From Lawsonella clevelandensis (GTDB lineage: Bacteria; Actinomycetota; Actinomycetes; Mycobacteriales; Mycobacteriaceae), in contig NZ_CP009312.1 in assembly GCF_001293125.1 (NCBI RefSeq), forward strand, positions 1,029,447 through 1,093,446: 64,000 nt of DNA, written 5' to 3'. The position numbers and the translations under genes are program-made. The notes under the pieces are model-generated. The model was not told the origin of the DNA and searched no databases. It was given only the letters and a program-made list of their open reading frames with translations. How positions within the stretch are numbered: the stretch's first letter is position 1; every line of letters starts with the position of its first letter. Below, one piece after another: positions 17,679-26,785 of this stretch.

Positions 17679-19574
17679 CTAGATGGAGATCGACGGGTGC
17701 AGCTTCTCCATATCCCACATTCTGTCTTTGTGAGCACCCACTGCCGTCATACCCAAGAAGAGTGCTAGGAAGACAAAGAGCACGACGATCGCCTCGACCA
17801 GACGCCCGTCGAAATTGCCATACAAGGTTTGTCTGAACCCGTTGACGGCGTAGCTCATCGGCAAGATCGGATGCAACCACTTCCAGACAATGGGCTCGGT
17901 CTCCACCGGATAAAGACCACCCGACGCCAAAATCTGAATCATGAGTAACGCCATAGTGGCCACACGGCCAGGCCCTGGGCCTAGTAAGACAATGAGCATC
18001 TGGTTCATCGCCATGAACACTAAGCCCACCAGCATTGTGAACACAATAAGGCCGAACATTGTCGCCGGGTTCAGAGGCACAGTCGCATCCGTCACCAGCA
18101 CAATCACTAGCGCCTGAATGAGGGCAATGAGGGCCGCCGGGGCGAACCCGTCCATGGCGGCCCGCAGCGGATTCACCCCGCTGGCCACCGCACGAGCCTG
18201 CAGCGGACGCAGCAGCAGGAAGACGATAATGCCACCAATGTAGAGAGCCAAGCAGAAGAAGAACGGGGCCAAACCACCCCCGAAGGTACGCTCATGTCCG
18301 GCTGTGTTATCGGCTAACTTCACTGGCTGGGCCAGCGTCGCCGCCACTTTCTTCCGGTGCCCTTCCGACCACTTGGGGACAGCTTTCGCGCCCTCCCCCA
18401 GCTTCGTGTACAGCTCGTTCGCACCCGCTGACAGACGGGAGGAGCCATCGTGCAGCTGGTTCACACCCGTCACTAACTGGCCGGTGCCATTGTGCAGCGT
18501 ATGGAGGCCCGTGGACAGTTCATGGGCACCATTGTTCAGCTGGTTCACGCCATCCGTCAGCTGGCCTAACTTACCGGGCAGCTGGCCATTGTCTAGGTCA
18601 GTTGCGGCGGTGTCTAGTTTGTTGAGGTCCGCCATCAGCTGGGAGCTGGGGCCAGCACCTTCCGTCTTGAGCCGGTGTGCCATGTGGTCTAGCTGGTCGG
18701 CAGCCGCCCACACAGACGGGTCGCTGCTGGTTCGTAGAGTTGCGGCTACAGCCGCCAGCTCATCCGAGGTTGCTCCTTGCACACTGGAAATCTTCTGGGC
18801 CTGGTCGTGGTAGTCGTGGATCTGCTGGGTAAAGCCCGTCAACTTCTTGAGGAAGGCAAAGAGCTGGTCGTGCAGTTGCTGGGTGCCGGCGGCCAGCTTA
18901 TCGGAGCCTTCCGAGAGACGGTGGGCACCGTCATCCAACTGTAAGGAGGCGTCCTGGAGTCGGCCGGTACCATCGTTCAACTGCACCGCCCCGTCCGCTA
19001 ACTGTTGAGCGCCAACGGTGGCTTTGTGGAGGCCTTTGCCGGCCTCCTGCACTCCCACAAGGACTTTATCGACCGCCTGTTGACCAATCTCAGAGCTTAC
19101 TGTTTCCAAAAACACACGCATGGCATTCTGGCCGATGAGGCTGGTCAGCCAGCCGTTTGAGTCATTGTAGTGGGTGAAGACGGTGGCTTTCTGCGGGTGG
19201 TCGCTGGTGGGAGAGGCGACCTCCTCGGAGAAGTTCTTGGGCAGCATCACCGCAAAGTAATACTTGCCGTTGCGCACCCCGTCAACAGCATCCTCTTCGT
19301 TCGTGGGCACCCAGTCCAACTGGTCGTTTTGGCGGATCTTATCTTCGATCTGGTCGCCGGCATTGAATGGTTGCCCGGCCACCACCATGCCTTGGTCCTC
19401 GTTGACGAAGGCGACGGGGACGCGGTTGAGTTTGCCGAACGGATCCCAGAAGCTCCACAGGTAGAGGGTGGAGTAGAGGAGGGGGATGACGCAGATAGCG
19501 ATGATGGCGAGTTTGCCGAGGCGAGAGCGCCGGAAACGCCGGAGCTCCGTTCCTAAGTTCAATGAAGCAAACAT
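17679..19574 (-). CDS. YhgE/Pip-family membrane protein
   Basis: This 631-residue protein has one N-terminal membrane helix (LAIIAICVIPLLYSTLYLW), a large outer region, and about five C-terminal helices (from about 425). The N-terminal outer part (PVAFVNEDQGMVVAGQPF) matches YhgE/Pip proteins. The middle (about 190-400) is built from Leu/Gly-rich repeats of the type QLxDGxxxLxxG, which likely form a long rod. The fold is that of ABC-2 type permeases. The ATG at 19574 follows the stop of the ABC ATPase gene by one base (TAATATG), so the two are co-translated and probably form one transporter. The cargo is unknown; relatives include the ESX-locus protein EsaA and phage infection protein Pip. 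Confidence 0.85.
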   Translation of the reverse strand: MFASLNLGTELRRFRRSRLGKLAIIAICVIPLLYSTLYLWSFWDPFGKLNRVPVAFVNEDQGMVVAGQPFNAGDQIEDKIRQNDQLDWVPTNEEDAVDGVRNGKYYFAVMLPKNFSEEVASPTSDHPQKATVFTHYNDSNGWLTSLIGQNAMRVFLETVSSEIGQQAVDKVLVGVQEAGKGLHKATVGAQQLADGAVQLNDGTGRLQDASLQLDDGAHRLSEGSDKLAAGTQQLHDQLFAFLKKLTGFTQQIHDYHDQAQKISSVQGATSDELAAVAATLRTSSDPSVWAAADQLDHMAHRLKTEGAGPSSQLMADLNKLDTAATDLDNGQLPGKLGQLTDGVNQLNNGAHELSTGLHTLHNGTGQLVTGVNQLHDGSSRLSAGANELYTKLGEGAKAVPKWSEGHRKKVAATLAQPVKLADNTAGHERTFGGGLAPFFFCLALYIGGIIVFLLLRPLQARAVASGVNPLRAAMDGFAPAALIALIQALVIVLVTDATVPLNPATMFGLIVFTMLVGLVFMAMNQMLIVLLGPGPGRVATMALLMIQILASGGLYPVETEPIVWKWLHPILPMSYAVNGFRQTLYGNFDGRLVEAIVVLFVFLALFLGMTAVGAHKDRMWDMEKLHPSISI

Positions 19575-19575
19575 A

Positions 19576-20628
19576 TTACTGTTCCTTTTCCCCCGTGTTT
19601 GTGGCGGCTTCGGATTCGACTTCAGCGTCCAGTGCCTGGGTTTCTGCAGCCTCCGCGGCATCCGGCTCTGCTTCTACCGCGGCGGCGGTCGCATTGGCGA
19701 TGTTCACTGCGGATCTGGTGTTCCCGGTGCCGTGGGCGTTGGGGGGAACAGGCACTCTGCTGGCGTCGGTATAGGTGGCGCCGTGGCTATTGGTTGAGGT
19801 GGGCGGGACGTGCTCATCCGGTGCATCGTCCGTTCCTATGTTGAGTTCATGTTGGACGTTCTGTGCCTTCGACACCACCCACTTGCGGCTGATGCGCCCC
19901 AGGCGGGTTTCCCGCAACCCCGAGCGTTGTGGGGTGGCGTGGGCCCGGTCGGTAAACAGCGGGATGACCATGGCGTTGTCGAAGATTTCCTCCGGCGGAG
20001 GGTTGACAGAGTTGACGATCACCAGCATGTTTTGGGACAGCCGCTGCAGCGTATCGATGAGAACAATCCGGTCTGCGAGTTCGCGCACCTGCTCCAGGTC
20101 GTCCAGTACCAGCATCTGAATGTGCCCGCGGTGGGCGGGGTGCAGGGACAGGGCGATGCGGATAAGGAGGCGATCTAGTGTAGGGATTTGGCTGACGTAG
20201 AGGTCAAGGTCAGGCAGGGAGCGTTCACCGTAGACCGGGCCGAGGATGCGGTCCCGGTAGTTGTCGTCTACCCGGGCGACCCATTTTACCCAGCCGTGGC
20301 TCCAGGCGCGGTGCTCGTTGAGCACGTCGCGGACTTTTATGTTGCGGTCCAGTGCGTCGATGGAATCCACGCCGGCGATGGCGACGGATTGGCGGATGTG
20401 CTTCACTGTGGTGTGGCCAAACACCTCCAGGGTGCCCGCGGTGGGGCGCATGCGCCCCGAGAGGGTAAGGGCGAGGGCGGTGCGGCCGGAGCCGCCACGA
20501 CCGGAGAGAAACACAAGTTTCTTGTCGGGGATCTCAAGGTCGAGGGGGCCGTAGACGGGGCCCTCTTCTCCTACGACGGAGATTCCGTGTGCGATCAGTG
20601 GCGTTTCGATCTGCTGATAGTCAGGCAT
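19576..20628 (-). CDS. ABC transporter ATP-binding protein with substituted nucleotide-binding motifs
   Basis: This 350-residue protein starts at the ATG at 20628, with AGGAG five bases upstream. Residues about 10-230 resemble an ABC ATPase. The Walker A motif reads GRGGSGRTA, with Arg where Lys is expected. The signature region reads VSQIPT rather than LSGGQ, Walker B is MLVLDDLE with Asp in place of the usual Glu, and the switch His is replaced by Asn/Ser (VIVNSVNP). The C-terminal third is a low-complexity tail rich in Ala, Thr and Glu. It is coupled to the YhgE/Pip gene. It may have weak or no ATPase activity and act as a structural or regulatory subunit, or use altered chemistry. Confidence 0.78.
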   Translation of the reverse strand: MPDYQQIETPLIAHGISVVGEEGPVYGPLDLEIPDKKLVFLSGRGGSGRTALALTLSGRMRPTAGTLEVFGHTTVKHIRQSVAIAGVDSIDALDRNIKVRDVLNEHRAWSHGWVKWVARVDDNYRDRILGPVYGERSLPDLDLYVSQIPTLDRLLIRIALSLHPAHRGHIQMLVLDDLEQVRELADRIVLIDTLQRLSQNMLVIVNSVNPPPEEIFDNAMVIPLFTDRAHATPQRSGLRETRLGRISRKWVVSKAQNVQHELNIGTDDAPDEHVPPTSTNSHGATYTDASRVPVPPNAHGTGNTRSAVNIANATAAAVEAEPDAAEAAETQALDAEVESEAATNTGEKEQ

Positions 20629-21114
20629 GAGTACTCCTGGAGACCGGCATTTACGGCAGTGGTGCACTGTGCTACCGGGAGGGCAAGGCTTCGGTGGGGT
20701 GGACACCCTGGGGGTGGGTGGTGGCCCCGGTCCGGGCGCTTGCATGATGAGCGTGTCTCTTCGCGAGGCAGTGCGGCTGTACCGTATTGAGGTTGTGGAT
20801 AGTCCAGTCAAGCGATTGGGCTATTGGGGGAGACACCCATTTGTAGGGGCGGGGCTTGTTCATACTTACAGCTCCCCGAAAGTGGGCACTCTTTACCACT
20901 AGCCTAGAAAAAATTCCGTCTGCTGGGTAGTTGACGGGATGACCAACTGCTGTGGACTCGTCACTCTAGATGTATCCTGCAGGAATAGAGGTGTTTTCTC
21001 GTGGAGGTTTCTGAAGACCGTTAAGCTGAGAATGACACAGTGTCCGTGTGGCGGGATCACCTCCCGTTACCAACCGGCCGCTGACCGCGCCCGGCAACCT
21101 CAAAGGAGTGTTTC
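20629..21114. other. Divergent intergenic region upstream of the PepSY lipoprotein
   Basis: This 486-base gap separates the ABC ATPase gene (minus) and the PepSY lipoprotein gene (plus). It should carry both promoters. I see no convincing ORF, RNA gene or strong palindrome. TCTAGATGTATCCTGC near 20965 is AT-richer and may be promoter sequence. Confidence 0.4.
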
Positions 21115-21699
21115 TTGAACAAGATGACGAAGATCGCCGCACTACCGGTAGCTGCCCTCCTGGCTCTCGGGCTGGCTGGCTGCGGCGACGATAACAACAA
21201 GGATGCCACCACCAGTACCGTTACCGCCTCCGACGGCACCACGAAGACTGTGGTGTCGAAGGCTACTCTGGAGTCTGCGAAGAACGCTATCACCGCCGCT
21301 CAGAAGGCTCACCCGAACGGCAAGGTGATCGGCCTGGAGCGCAGCGACAAAGACCAGCGGTGGGAGGTCACTATCCTTAACCCGGCTAACCAGCTGGTTG
21401 AGGTGGATGTGGATTACACCGGCAAGGTGACCAACGCTAAGGCTGAGGTGGAAGCTCCCGACAGCGACGAGCAGCAGATTATTCGCTTGCTGGCGGACAT
21501 TGAACTGCCGGATCTGGGCGATGTGATTGCTGACAATACTCCTAAGGGCGGCGTGATTGATTCTGTCGAGCTGGAGAATCGTGACGGCACCCTGGTGTGG
21601 GAGCTTGAGTACGACAACAAGGCCACCGGTAAGGACATGCTGACGGTGTGGGCTGACGCTGCTTCTGGCGCCGAGCTGGCCAGCGAGGCCGCTAAGTAG
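21115..21699 (+). CDS. PepSY-domain lipoprotein
   Basis: This 194-residue protein begins at a TTG codon; AAAGGAG lies six bases upstream, while the next in-frame ATG (21124) would be too far from it. The signal peptide ends in the lipobox LAGC, so it should be a membrane-anchored lipoprotein. Two PepSY-like units follow (about 55-110 and 125-192), seen as AKNAITAAQKAHPNGKVIGLE...WEV...VEVDVDYTGKV and a second copy ending VWADAASGAEL. PepSY domains are thought to inhibit proteases or modulate envelope enzymes. The gene stands alone and ends at a strong bidirectional terminator. Confidence 0.82.
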   Translation: MNKMTKIAALPVAALLALGLAGCGDDNNKDATTSTVTASDGTTKTVVSKATLESAKNAITAAQKAHPNGKVIGLERSDKDQRWEVTILNPANQLVEVDVDYTGKVTNAKAEVEAPDSDEQQIIRLLADIELPDLGDVIADNTPKGGVIDSVELENRDGTLVWELEYDNKATGKDMLTVWADAASGAELASEAAK

Positions 21700-21847
21700 C
21701 GGACTGCACGTCAGCGGCTGCCGTATGGCATTAGTCTGCGTAGTGTACCTAGCCGTGTAGAGTACTTCGCCTACTGAGCGTTTCACTGCACTGGGCGGTC
21801 GAGGGCGGTCGACTGTATTGAGTGGCCAGCCGAAACTGATCAATAGA

Positions 21848-21890
21848 CATAAAAGAAAGCCCCCGGGTTGTCCGGGGGCTTTCTTTTATG
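21848..21890. terminator. Bidirectional terminator
   Basis: A perfect 19-base inverted repeat (21848-21866 and 21872-21890) encloses a 5-base loop. The stem has a GC-rich core flanked by A-rich and T-rich ends, so it forms an intrinsic terminator on both strands, serving the convergent genes on either side. Confidence 0.95.
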
Positions 21891-21925
21891 TGTTCGGGGT
21901 TGTGGGATGGACGTTGTGCCGGGTG

Positions 21926-24268
21926 TTAGCTGGCGAGGCCGTAGTCGGATTGGGTTCCGAGGCCGACACCGGGAAGCTTCTTGTTAGCGGCTTTCTTGGT
22001 GTCTTTCTTGGCCTTGTTGGTGGCCTTCTTGGCGTCCTTGGTGGCGTTTGCCTTGGCGTCCTCTTCGTTCCACAGGTCGACGCCGGGGATGTTGTCGTCT
22101 TCCTTGGTGTCGGAGGGGGCGGGACGTTCGTCCTTGGGGAGGTAGTCGGGGTCGTTTTCCTTAGTGACGCGTGGTGCCTTCTCGCCCTTGGGGCGGGTGG
22201 GGAGGACCAGGCCGAAGATGACGGCGATGCCCAACACGACCAGGCCGACCGGGATGGAGATGATCGGGACGATGGGGGTGAGGACAACAGCGAGCACTGC
22301 GGCGACTGCCAGGCCGAGGCCGATGGCGACCGGTGCGGCGAGCACCATGCCGACTGCGTAGAGCAGCACGATGACTACCACTGCCAGGACGGCGAAGAGG
22401 GCAAAGAACGGAATCCAGATCAGCGGGATGATCGCAATGCCCATACCCAGCAGGCCTGCCAGGATAATCAGTGCACCAAGGAGCGCGACTGGTACTCCAG
22501 CTACTAAAGCTCCAGTAAGGGAGAGTGTGATTCCGCTGATCATGAGAATGATACCAATGACAATGGCGGCTATACCTGCGAGGAACAGCAACGGTACGAA
22601 GATTGCTCCGATAGCAAGCACGATTCCACCGAGGAGCAGTCCGAGGCCGAGGAGCGGCAGGGCGAGCACGAGGTCGGTAATGACCGCGGTGGCGATGCCA
22701 GCCAGGGCGGAGAAGCCGAGGGAGGCGACTACTGCGACTACCGGAATGACGACCACGGTGAAGAGGGAGACGGTGACACCGATACGGAAGAGGTCACTCT
22801 TCCACATCTTGCTGGCGCGCATGCCGTTGATCCCGCGCTGCAGGGAGGGACCGATGAAGGGAAGCTGGCCGAGGTACCACTGCATGCTGTCCCAGAACCA
22901 GTCCATGTAGTCGCCAATGACGTTGAGGGGGTTCTTGGGGGCAACGTTGTCGCGAAGGTTCATGAGGGCGAGCTTGTCAGCAGCGGCTTTGCGCTCCTCC
23001 TCGCTCTTTTCGGCCTTCTTGGCAAGGTCCTTCTGGCGTTCGAGGGCGGAGTCGGCCTTGCCGTTTTCCTGCAGGGCCTTATCCTCGGCGTCGAGGTCAC
23101 GCTTTCCGGGTTCGGGCATGCCCTTGACCGGGTGGGTGGGTCCGCGCCACAGCCAGACCAGGTAGGTCGCGATCGGGAAGATGGCGACGGCGAGGAGGCC
23201 GAGGAGGAAGCCGACCGGCACGGTGATGAGGGCAGAGCCGAAGAATACGACAGCGAAGATGGGGAGCCACAGCGGTGAGGTAATGGCCAGGCCGATAAGG
23301 ATCGGGATAATGAAGACGGTGAAGCCGAGGCCGATGATGCCCAGTGAGATGAGCACTGGCAGCAGCGGCATGAGTCCGAAGATGACGGCGACCACACCGA
23401 AGACGATCAGCGCAATGGCGGGGGGGCCAGCAAGCGCTAAAATAGCGGTTGCAGCACCACCAGTACCCGTAATGACTCCAGCTTCCAGCGCGAGAGCAAC
23501 CGCGCCAATGGAAATCATTGCGATGCCACCCAGTAGCCAGAACGGCATGAGGATGCCACTGAGCAGCAGGAAGATACCGCCGACTAGCGCGATCAGGAAG
23601 CCTGGTAGAACTCCCCAGGGGAAACCGAGGGCGAAGCCGAGGAAGAGCCCTGGGGAGGCGGCGATGGTGGCGAGCACGAAGGAGGTGGCTAGGCCGCCGA
23701 TGATGCCGGCGGGTACGGTTACCAGCGCGAAGGGTGCGGCGATGAGGCTGAGGCCGAGTCCGATGCGCAGGTAGTCACTCTGCCAGGCGGGGCTGCCGCG
23801 GAAGTCTTTGACGAAGGGGATAAAGCTGAAGAGGCCAAGGAGTCCGTCTGCGGCTTTGCCTGCCCATTCAAAGATGACGGGGGCGGGCCCCTTCTCGTCG
23901 GGCTTTTGTCCTAGGTTGGGGAGCTCGAAGGGCGGGGCCGGGTTGTCGTAGACGAAGCCGTTGTCCTCGGGGTTCGGCTTGGGGGTGTCGTCCTTGCGGA
24001 GTTCGCCCAGTAGTACGTCGCGACCAGCAAGGGTGATGCCGTCTTGGAGGAATTTCAGAACATCGCTGGCTGGGGACGCCGGTGTGCGGGTGGAGTCCTG
24101 GCCGAGATCGATGGAGTGCAGCGCAGAGTCAACCACCTGCATGACGGGTGCGGTGGTGCTTGCGGATTCGGGGGTCGATGCGGGTGCTTCCGTGGCATTT
24201 GCTGCGCCAGCTCCGAGGCCGAGCGCGGCAAACACGGCAACCGCTGCCGCTGTGATCCGAGCTTTCAT
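21926..24268 (-). CDS. Exported polytopic membrane protein of unknown function, two-module form
   Basis: This 780-residue protein starts at the ATG at 24268 with a signal peptide (MKARITAAAVAVFAALGLGA...ANA). A Pro/Asp-rich region leads to two similar modules. Each begins with a soluble segment carrying an aromatic/charged pattern (GSPAWQSDYLRIGLGLSL and ASKMWKSDLFRIGVTVSL) and continues with about eight short Gly/Ala/Ile-rich membrane helices, ending in RGPTHPVKG or LPTRPKG. The C-terminus is a Lys/Ala-rich tail closing with TQSDYGLAS. The 24892-26154 gene encodes a one-module relative ending AQSDFSLAA. I recognise no described family. A cleavable signal before a polytopic domain and the conserved last residues are both unusual. 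Confidence 0.8.
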   Translation of the reverse strand: MKARITAAAVAVFAALGLGAGAANATEAPASTPESASTTAPVMQVVDSALHSIDLGQDSTRTPASPASDVLKFLQDGITLAGRDVLLGELRKDDTPKPNPEDNGFVYDNPAPPFELPNLGQKPDEKGPAPVIFEWAGKAADGLLGLFSFIPFVKDFRGSPAWQSDYLRIGLGLSLIAAPFALVTVPAGIIGGLATSFVLATIAASPGLFLGFALGFPWGVLPGFLIALVGGIFLLLSGILMPFWLLGGIAMISIGAVALALEAGVITGTGGAATAILALAGPPAIALIVFGVVAVIFGLMPLLPVLISLGIIGLGFTVFIIPILIGLAITSPLWLPIFAVVFFGSALITVPVGFLLGLLAVAIFPIATYLVWLWRGPTHPVKGMPEPGKRDLDAEDKALQENGKADSALERQKDLAKKAEKSEEERKAAADKLALMNLRDNVAPKNPLNVIGDYMDWFWDSMQWYLGQLPFIGPSLQRGINGMRASKMWKSDLFRIGVTVSLFTVVVIPVVAVVASLGFSALAGIATAVITDLVLALPLLGLGLLLGGIVLAIGAIFVPLLFLAGIAAIVIGIILMISGITLSLTGALVAGVPVALLGALIILAGLLGMGIAIIPLIWIPFFALFAVLAVVVIVLLYAVGMVLAAPVAIGLGLAVAAVLAVVLTPIVPIISIPVGLVVLGIAVIFGLVLPTRPKGEKAPRVTKENDPDYLPKDERPAPSDTKEDDNIPGVDLWNEEDAKANATKDAKKATNKAKKDTKKAANKKLPGVGLGTQSDYGLAS

Positions 24269-24804
24269 GGGCAAGCCATCCTGATCAATTAAGTGCAGAT
24301 TTTCAACAATAACTTTACAGGTCAGAACCAATAATCGTAACCCGGTGATCGTACCGCTTCGGTAAATGCTGCGCGCTCATTCACGTGTTTATCACGTCGT
24401 GTTTGCCCGCCATTTGCGTCGGTGGGGGGAGAGAAATGGACCTTTATTTTGGTGATGTGTCCAAAACTCCTTTTCAGATGGCATTTCGTTATTTTTCTGT
24501 GATCTTGGAAACCTATTAATCTCGGATAATCAGCTAAGATGCCGATAAATTACGAACGGAAAAAATCACTAATTTTATGATCCAGATCACAAAATTATCG
24601 CGATGTTTTGCCATAGAGTTCCCCCACTGCCGTCACCTAGAGGCAAAAAAACACCCCCCAATTGGACGAATGCTCTTTTTCCCGGCTACCTCAGCGCGGC
24701 GCGTAAGTTAGTGAGCATTTGCCGGTAGCCCCAGATTCTTTCGGAGAAGAGGGCGTCGCACGGTAGCGCGGGCCGATCTTCCGGGGTAGCACCCTGTTAT
24801 AGAC
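24269..24804. other. AT-rich intergenic region upstream of the two-module membrane protein
   Basis: The gap to the next gene is 623 bases, of which this part lies before the hairpin at 24805. It is markedly richer in A and T than the surrounding genes, especially 24440-24660, and likely contains the promoter of the 24268 gene together with a CRP-like site at 24576. I see no gene. Confidence 0.5.
24576..24591. promoter_or_regulatory. CRP/GlxR-like operator
   Basis: TATGATCCAGATCACA matches the CRP/GlxR pattern TGTGA-N6-TCACA with one mismatch. It lies about 310 bases upstream of the 24268 start, so its target is uncertain. Confidence 0.45.
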
Positions 24805-24839
24805 GTGTGGCCCCGGTACTGGAGGTACCAGGGCCACAC
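24805..24839 (-). terminator. Hairpin downstream of the one-module membrane protein gene
   Basis: Two 15-base arms pair with a single mismatch around a 5-base loop, about 50 bases past the stop at 24892. There is no marked U-run. Confidence 0.6.
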
Positions 24840-24891
24840 GGAGTGAGGTTATGAATTTAACGTGCGAAGGGGTATGCGCAGTGCGTAACTG

Positions 24892-26154
24892 CTAGGCCGC
24901 GAGGGAGAAGTCCGACTGAGCGGCAGCAGCCCAGGGGTTAGCCGGGGCGGCCTTCTTCTCGTCAGCCTTCTTGGCTTCGGGAGCAGGAGCAGGAGCCGGA
25001 GCCGGGGCGGGCTTGGGGCCCTTGTCGGCAGCCTTCTTGTCCTTGTCAGCAGGCTTGGCTTCGTTTCCGGGCTTCTTTTCGTTGGCTGGGCGGGTGGGAC
25101 CCTGGATGGCCCAGACGATGAAGGCGGCCGGAATCATGGCGATACCAGCGATCAGCGCAACCACCATGAGAACCGGAGTGGCGACGATGAAGGTGAGTCC
25201 ACCAGCCACTGCACCGGCGATGAGGCCGGCAATGACCGCGGGGATGATCATGACGACAACACCGGCGATGGTGAGTAGGACTGCACCCACAAAGCCACCA
25301 ACGATGAGGCCAATGCCGGGGCCCATACCGAGCAATACGAACGGGGACAGGAGAACGAGAATGCCACCGATCACGACCATGGGGATACCGACTGGTGTCG
25401 CCATGGCACCGAGCACGATGAGGGCAATGCCGCCACCAAGGAAGAGCATGGCAAAGATGAGGGCGAGGAGGGCGGTGCCGCCACCAGAGAGTAGACCAGC
25501 GCCGAAGGCGAAGAAGCCGGCGGCGAGGCCACCGAAGAGGCCGATACCGAGAACTGGGACAGCGGTAACTACGAACGCGATGACGGCGACAACGACACCA
25601 GCAGCCAGGCCGAGAGCTACGCCGGCGAGCGGGCTAAGCGGGGCGAGGAAAATTCCTACGGTGAGGAGGACGCGGGTAATGTCGTTGGTCCACGGGTCAC
25701 TGCCGCGCAATGCGCTGACGGGGGTTGAAATAGCTTTGCCAATACCTGGAATTCCTCCCAGGGTGTCCTGGATTCCCTTCCAGAAGCCGTCGAATTGGTC
25801 GCCAATGCCATTGAGGTCGGACTTATCGGACTTCTTGTTGGCGTCGTCACCCTTTTCGGTGAGGGAGCCAACAACGGAGGGAAGGTGAATGCTCTGCGCA
25901 CTGGCAGGCTGCAGAACGTCGCGACCCACGAGGGCGAGGCTATCAGCCATGAACTTCAGCACGTCCTGGGTGGACGGGAGGAGGGGGCTGGCAGGTGCTT
26001 CCGGAGTTTGGAGATCGACCGTAGGCATATCAAGGGTGATTCCGGCAATGGAGGGCGACTGCTCGGCGGGGGCTTCGGCGGCGTTAGCGGCGCCGGCACC
26101 CAGGCCTAGAGCAGCAGCGAGGCACACCAGACCGGCTGCAATACGTGTCTTCAC
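24892..26154 (-). CDS. Exported polytopic membrane protein of unknown function, one-module form
   Basis: This 420-residue protein starts at a GTG codon (26152-26154), with AGGAAAG upstream. A signal peptide very like that of the 24268 gene (LGLGAGAANA) is followed by the shared segment STQDVLKFMADSLALVGRD, then a soluble region and GSDPWTNDITRVLLTVGIF. About eight Gly/Ala-rich hydrophobic helices (about 155-350) end in IQGPTRP. A Lys/Pro/Ala-rich tail with repeated APAPAP closes with AQSDFSLAA. The same architecture occurs twice in the upstream-numbered relative, so the family evolved by duplication. Function is unknown; such sequences could form channels or membrane scaffolds, but nothing shows this. 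Confidence 0.8.
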   Translation of the reverse strand: MKTRIAAGLVCLAAALGLGAGAANAAEAPAEQSPSIAGITLDMPTVDLQTPEAPASPLLPSTQDVLKFMADSLALVGRDVLQPASAQSIHLPSVVGSLTEKGDDANKKSDKSDLNGIGDQFDGFWKGIQDTLGGIPGIGKAISTPVSALRGSDPWTNDITRVLLTVGIFLAPLSPLAGVALGLAAGVVVAVIAFVVTAVPVLGIGLFGGLAAGFFAFGAGLLSGGGTALLALIFAMLFLGGGIALIVLGAMATPVGIPMVVIGGILVLLSPFVLLGMGPGIGLIVGGFVGAVLLTIAGVVVMIIPAVIAGLIAGAVAGGLTFIVATPVLMVVALIAGIAMIPAAFIVWAIQGPTRPANEKKPGNEAKPADKDKKAADKGPKPAPAPAPAPAPEAKKADEKKAAPANPWAAAAQSDFSLAA

Positions 26155-26468
26155 ACTACTTTCCTAACAGGTGCCTCTGGCTTGTGAGCCAAGAGGGAAA
26201 TGACATCTGTAGCCGAACGAACTACAGACCAGGCTCAGGCCCCAGTGTTACATGTAGGCGCTGCCCGTGAGTGTTATGTGAATATACTCCCAATATCCAA
26301 TCACAGTGTTCCTGGCTAGTTACCAATAATAGGCGAAGTTATGCAGGTCATCGCGAGTATTTAAATAGTCTTTCTAGGGCAGCTCAGTGAGTTTGTCGTG
26401 GGGGAGGGCGTACTGACTCCTCTTTTCCAAGGTCACGAGCAGAAGCAATCAAGAAAAGACACGCCGAG

Positions 26469-26484
26469 TGTGATAAAGATCACA
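26469..26484. promoter_or_regulatory. GlxR/CRP-type operator
   Basis: TGTGATAAAGATCACA has perfect TGTGA/TCACA half sites separated by six bases, the recognition pattern of GlxR and CRP family regulators in this order. Confidence 0.7.
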
Positions 26485-26526
26485 TTAAGTTATGGTCTAG
26501 CCAACTAAGAAAAGCCTGATAGTATG

Positions 26527-26554
26527 CCTTACTTAAGTAAGGCTACCCTTACTT
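26527..26554. promoter_or_regulatory. DtxR/IdeR-like iron box within a triple half-site palindrome
   Basis: TTAAGTAAGGCTACCCTTA (26533-26551) matches 15 of 19 positions of the DtxR/IdeR consensus TTAGGTTAGGCTAACCTAA by eye. It overlaps a perfect 16-base palindrome, CCTTACTTAAGTAAGG (26527-26542), and a third half site CCTTACTT follows at 26547-26554. The site lies about 170-235 bases upstream of the histidine-rich gene and about 380 upstream of the divergent gene. Iron-dependent repression is therefore likely for one of them. Confidence 0.6.
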
Positions 26555-26785
26555 TTATGGAGAAAACTACAGTACAGCCCATATTTCTTGTCAACCAGCA
26601 TTCCATCAGCAGATGAACCCGTCACCCCCCAGCTTTAAAACGACAGATAAACAATGCTTAAATAGCCCCGGACGATAGACAACCCCGCAAGGGCCACCCG
26701 GCACACGTCCCCGCCGGAGGAAATGACGATATCCACCCTTGCCCCACACTGCCGCCACTCTGCGAACATTTCGGAGAAACGCGAC

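Larger units (their letters stand above)
26155..26785. other. Divergent regulatory region with two operator-like sites
   Basis: This 631-base region lies between the one-module membrane protein (minus) and the histidine-rich protein (plus). It is AT-rich between about 26270 and 26580. It holds a perfect GlxR/CRP-type palindrome at 26469 and a DtxR-type box at 26533, described separately. No other gene is convincing; an in-frame upstream start for the plus-strand gene exists at 26723. Confidence 0.6.
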
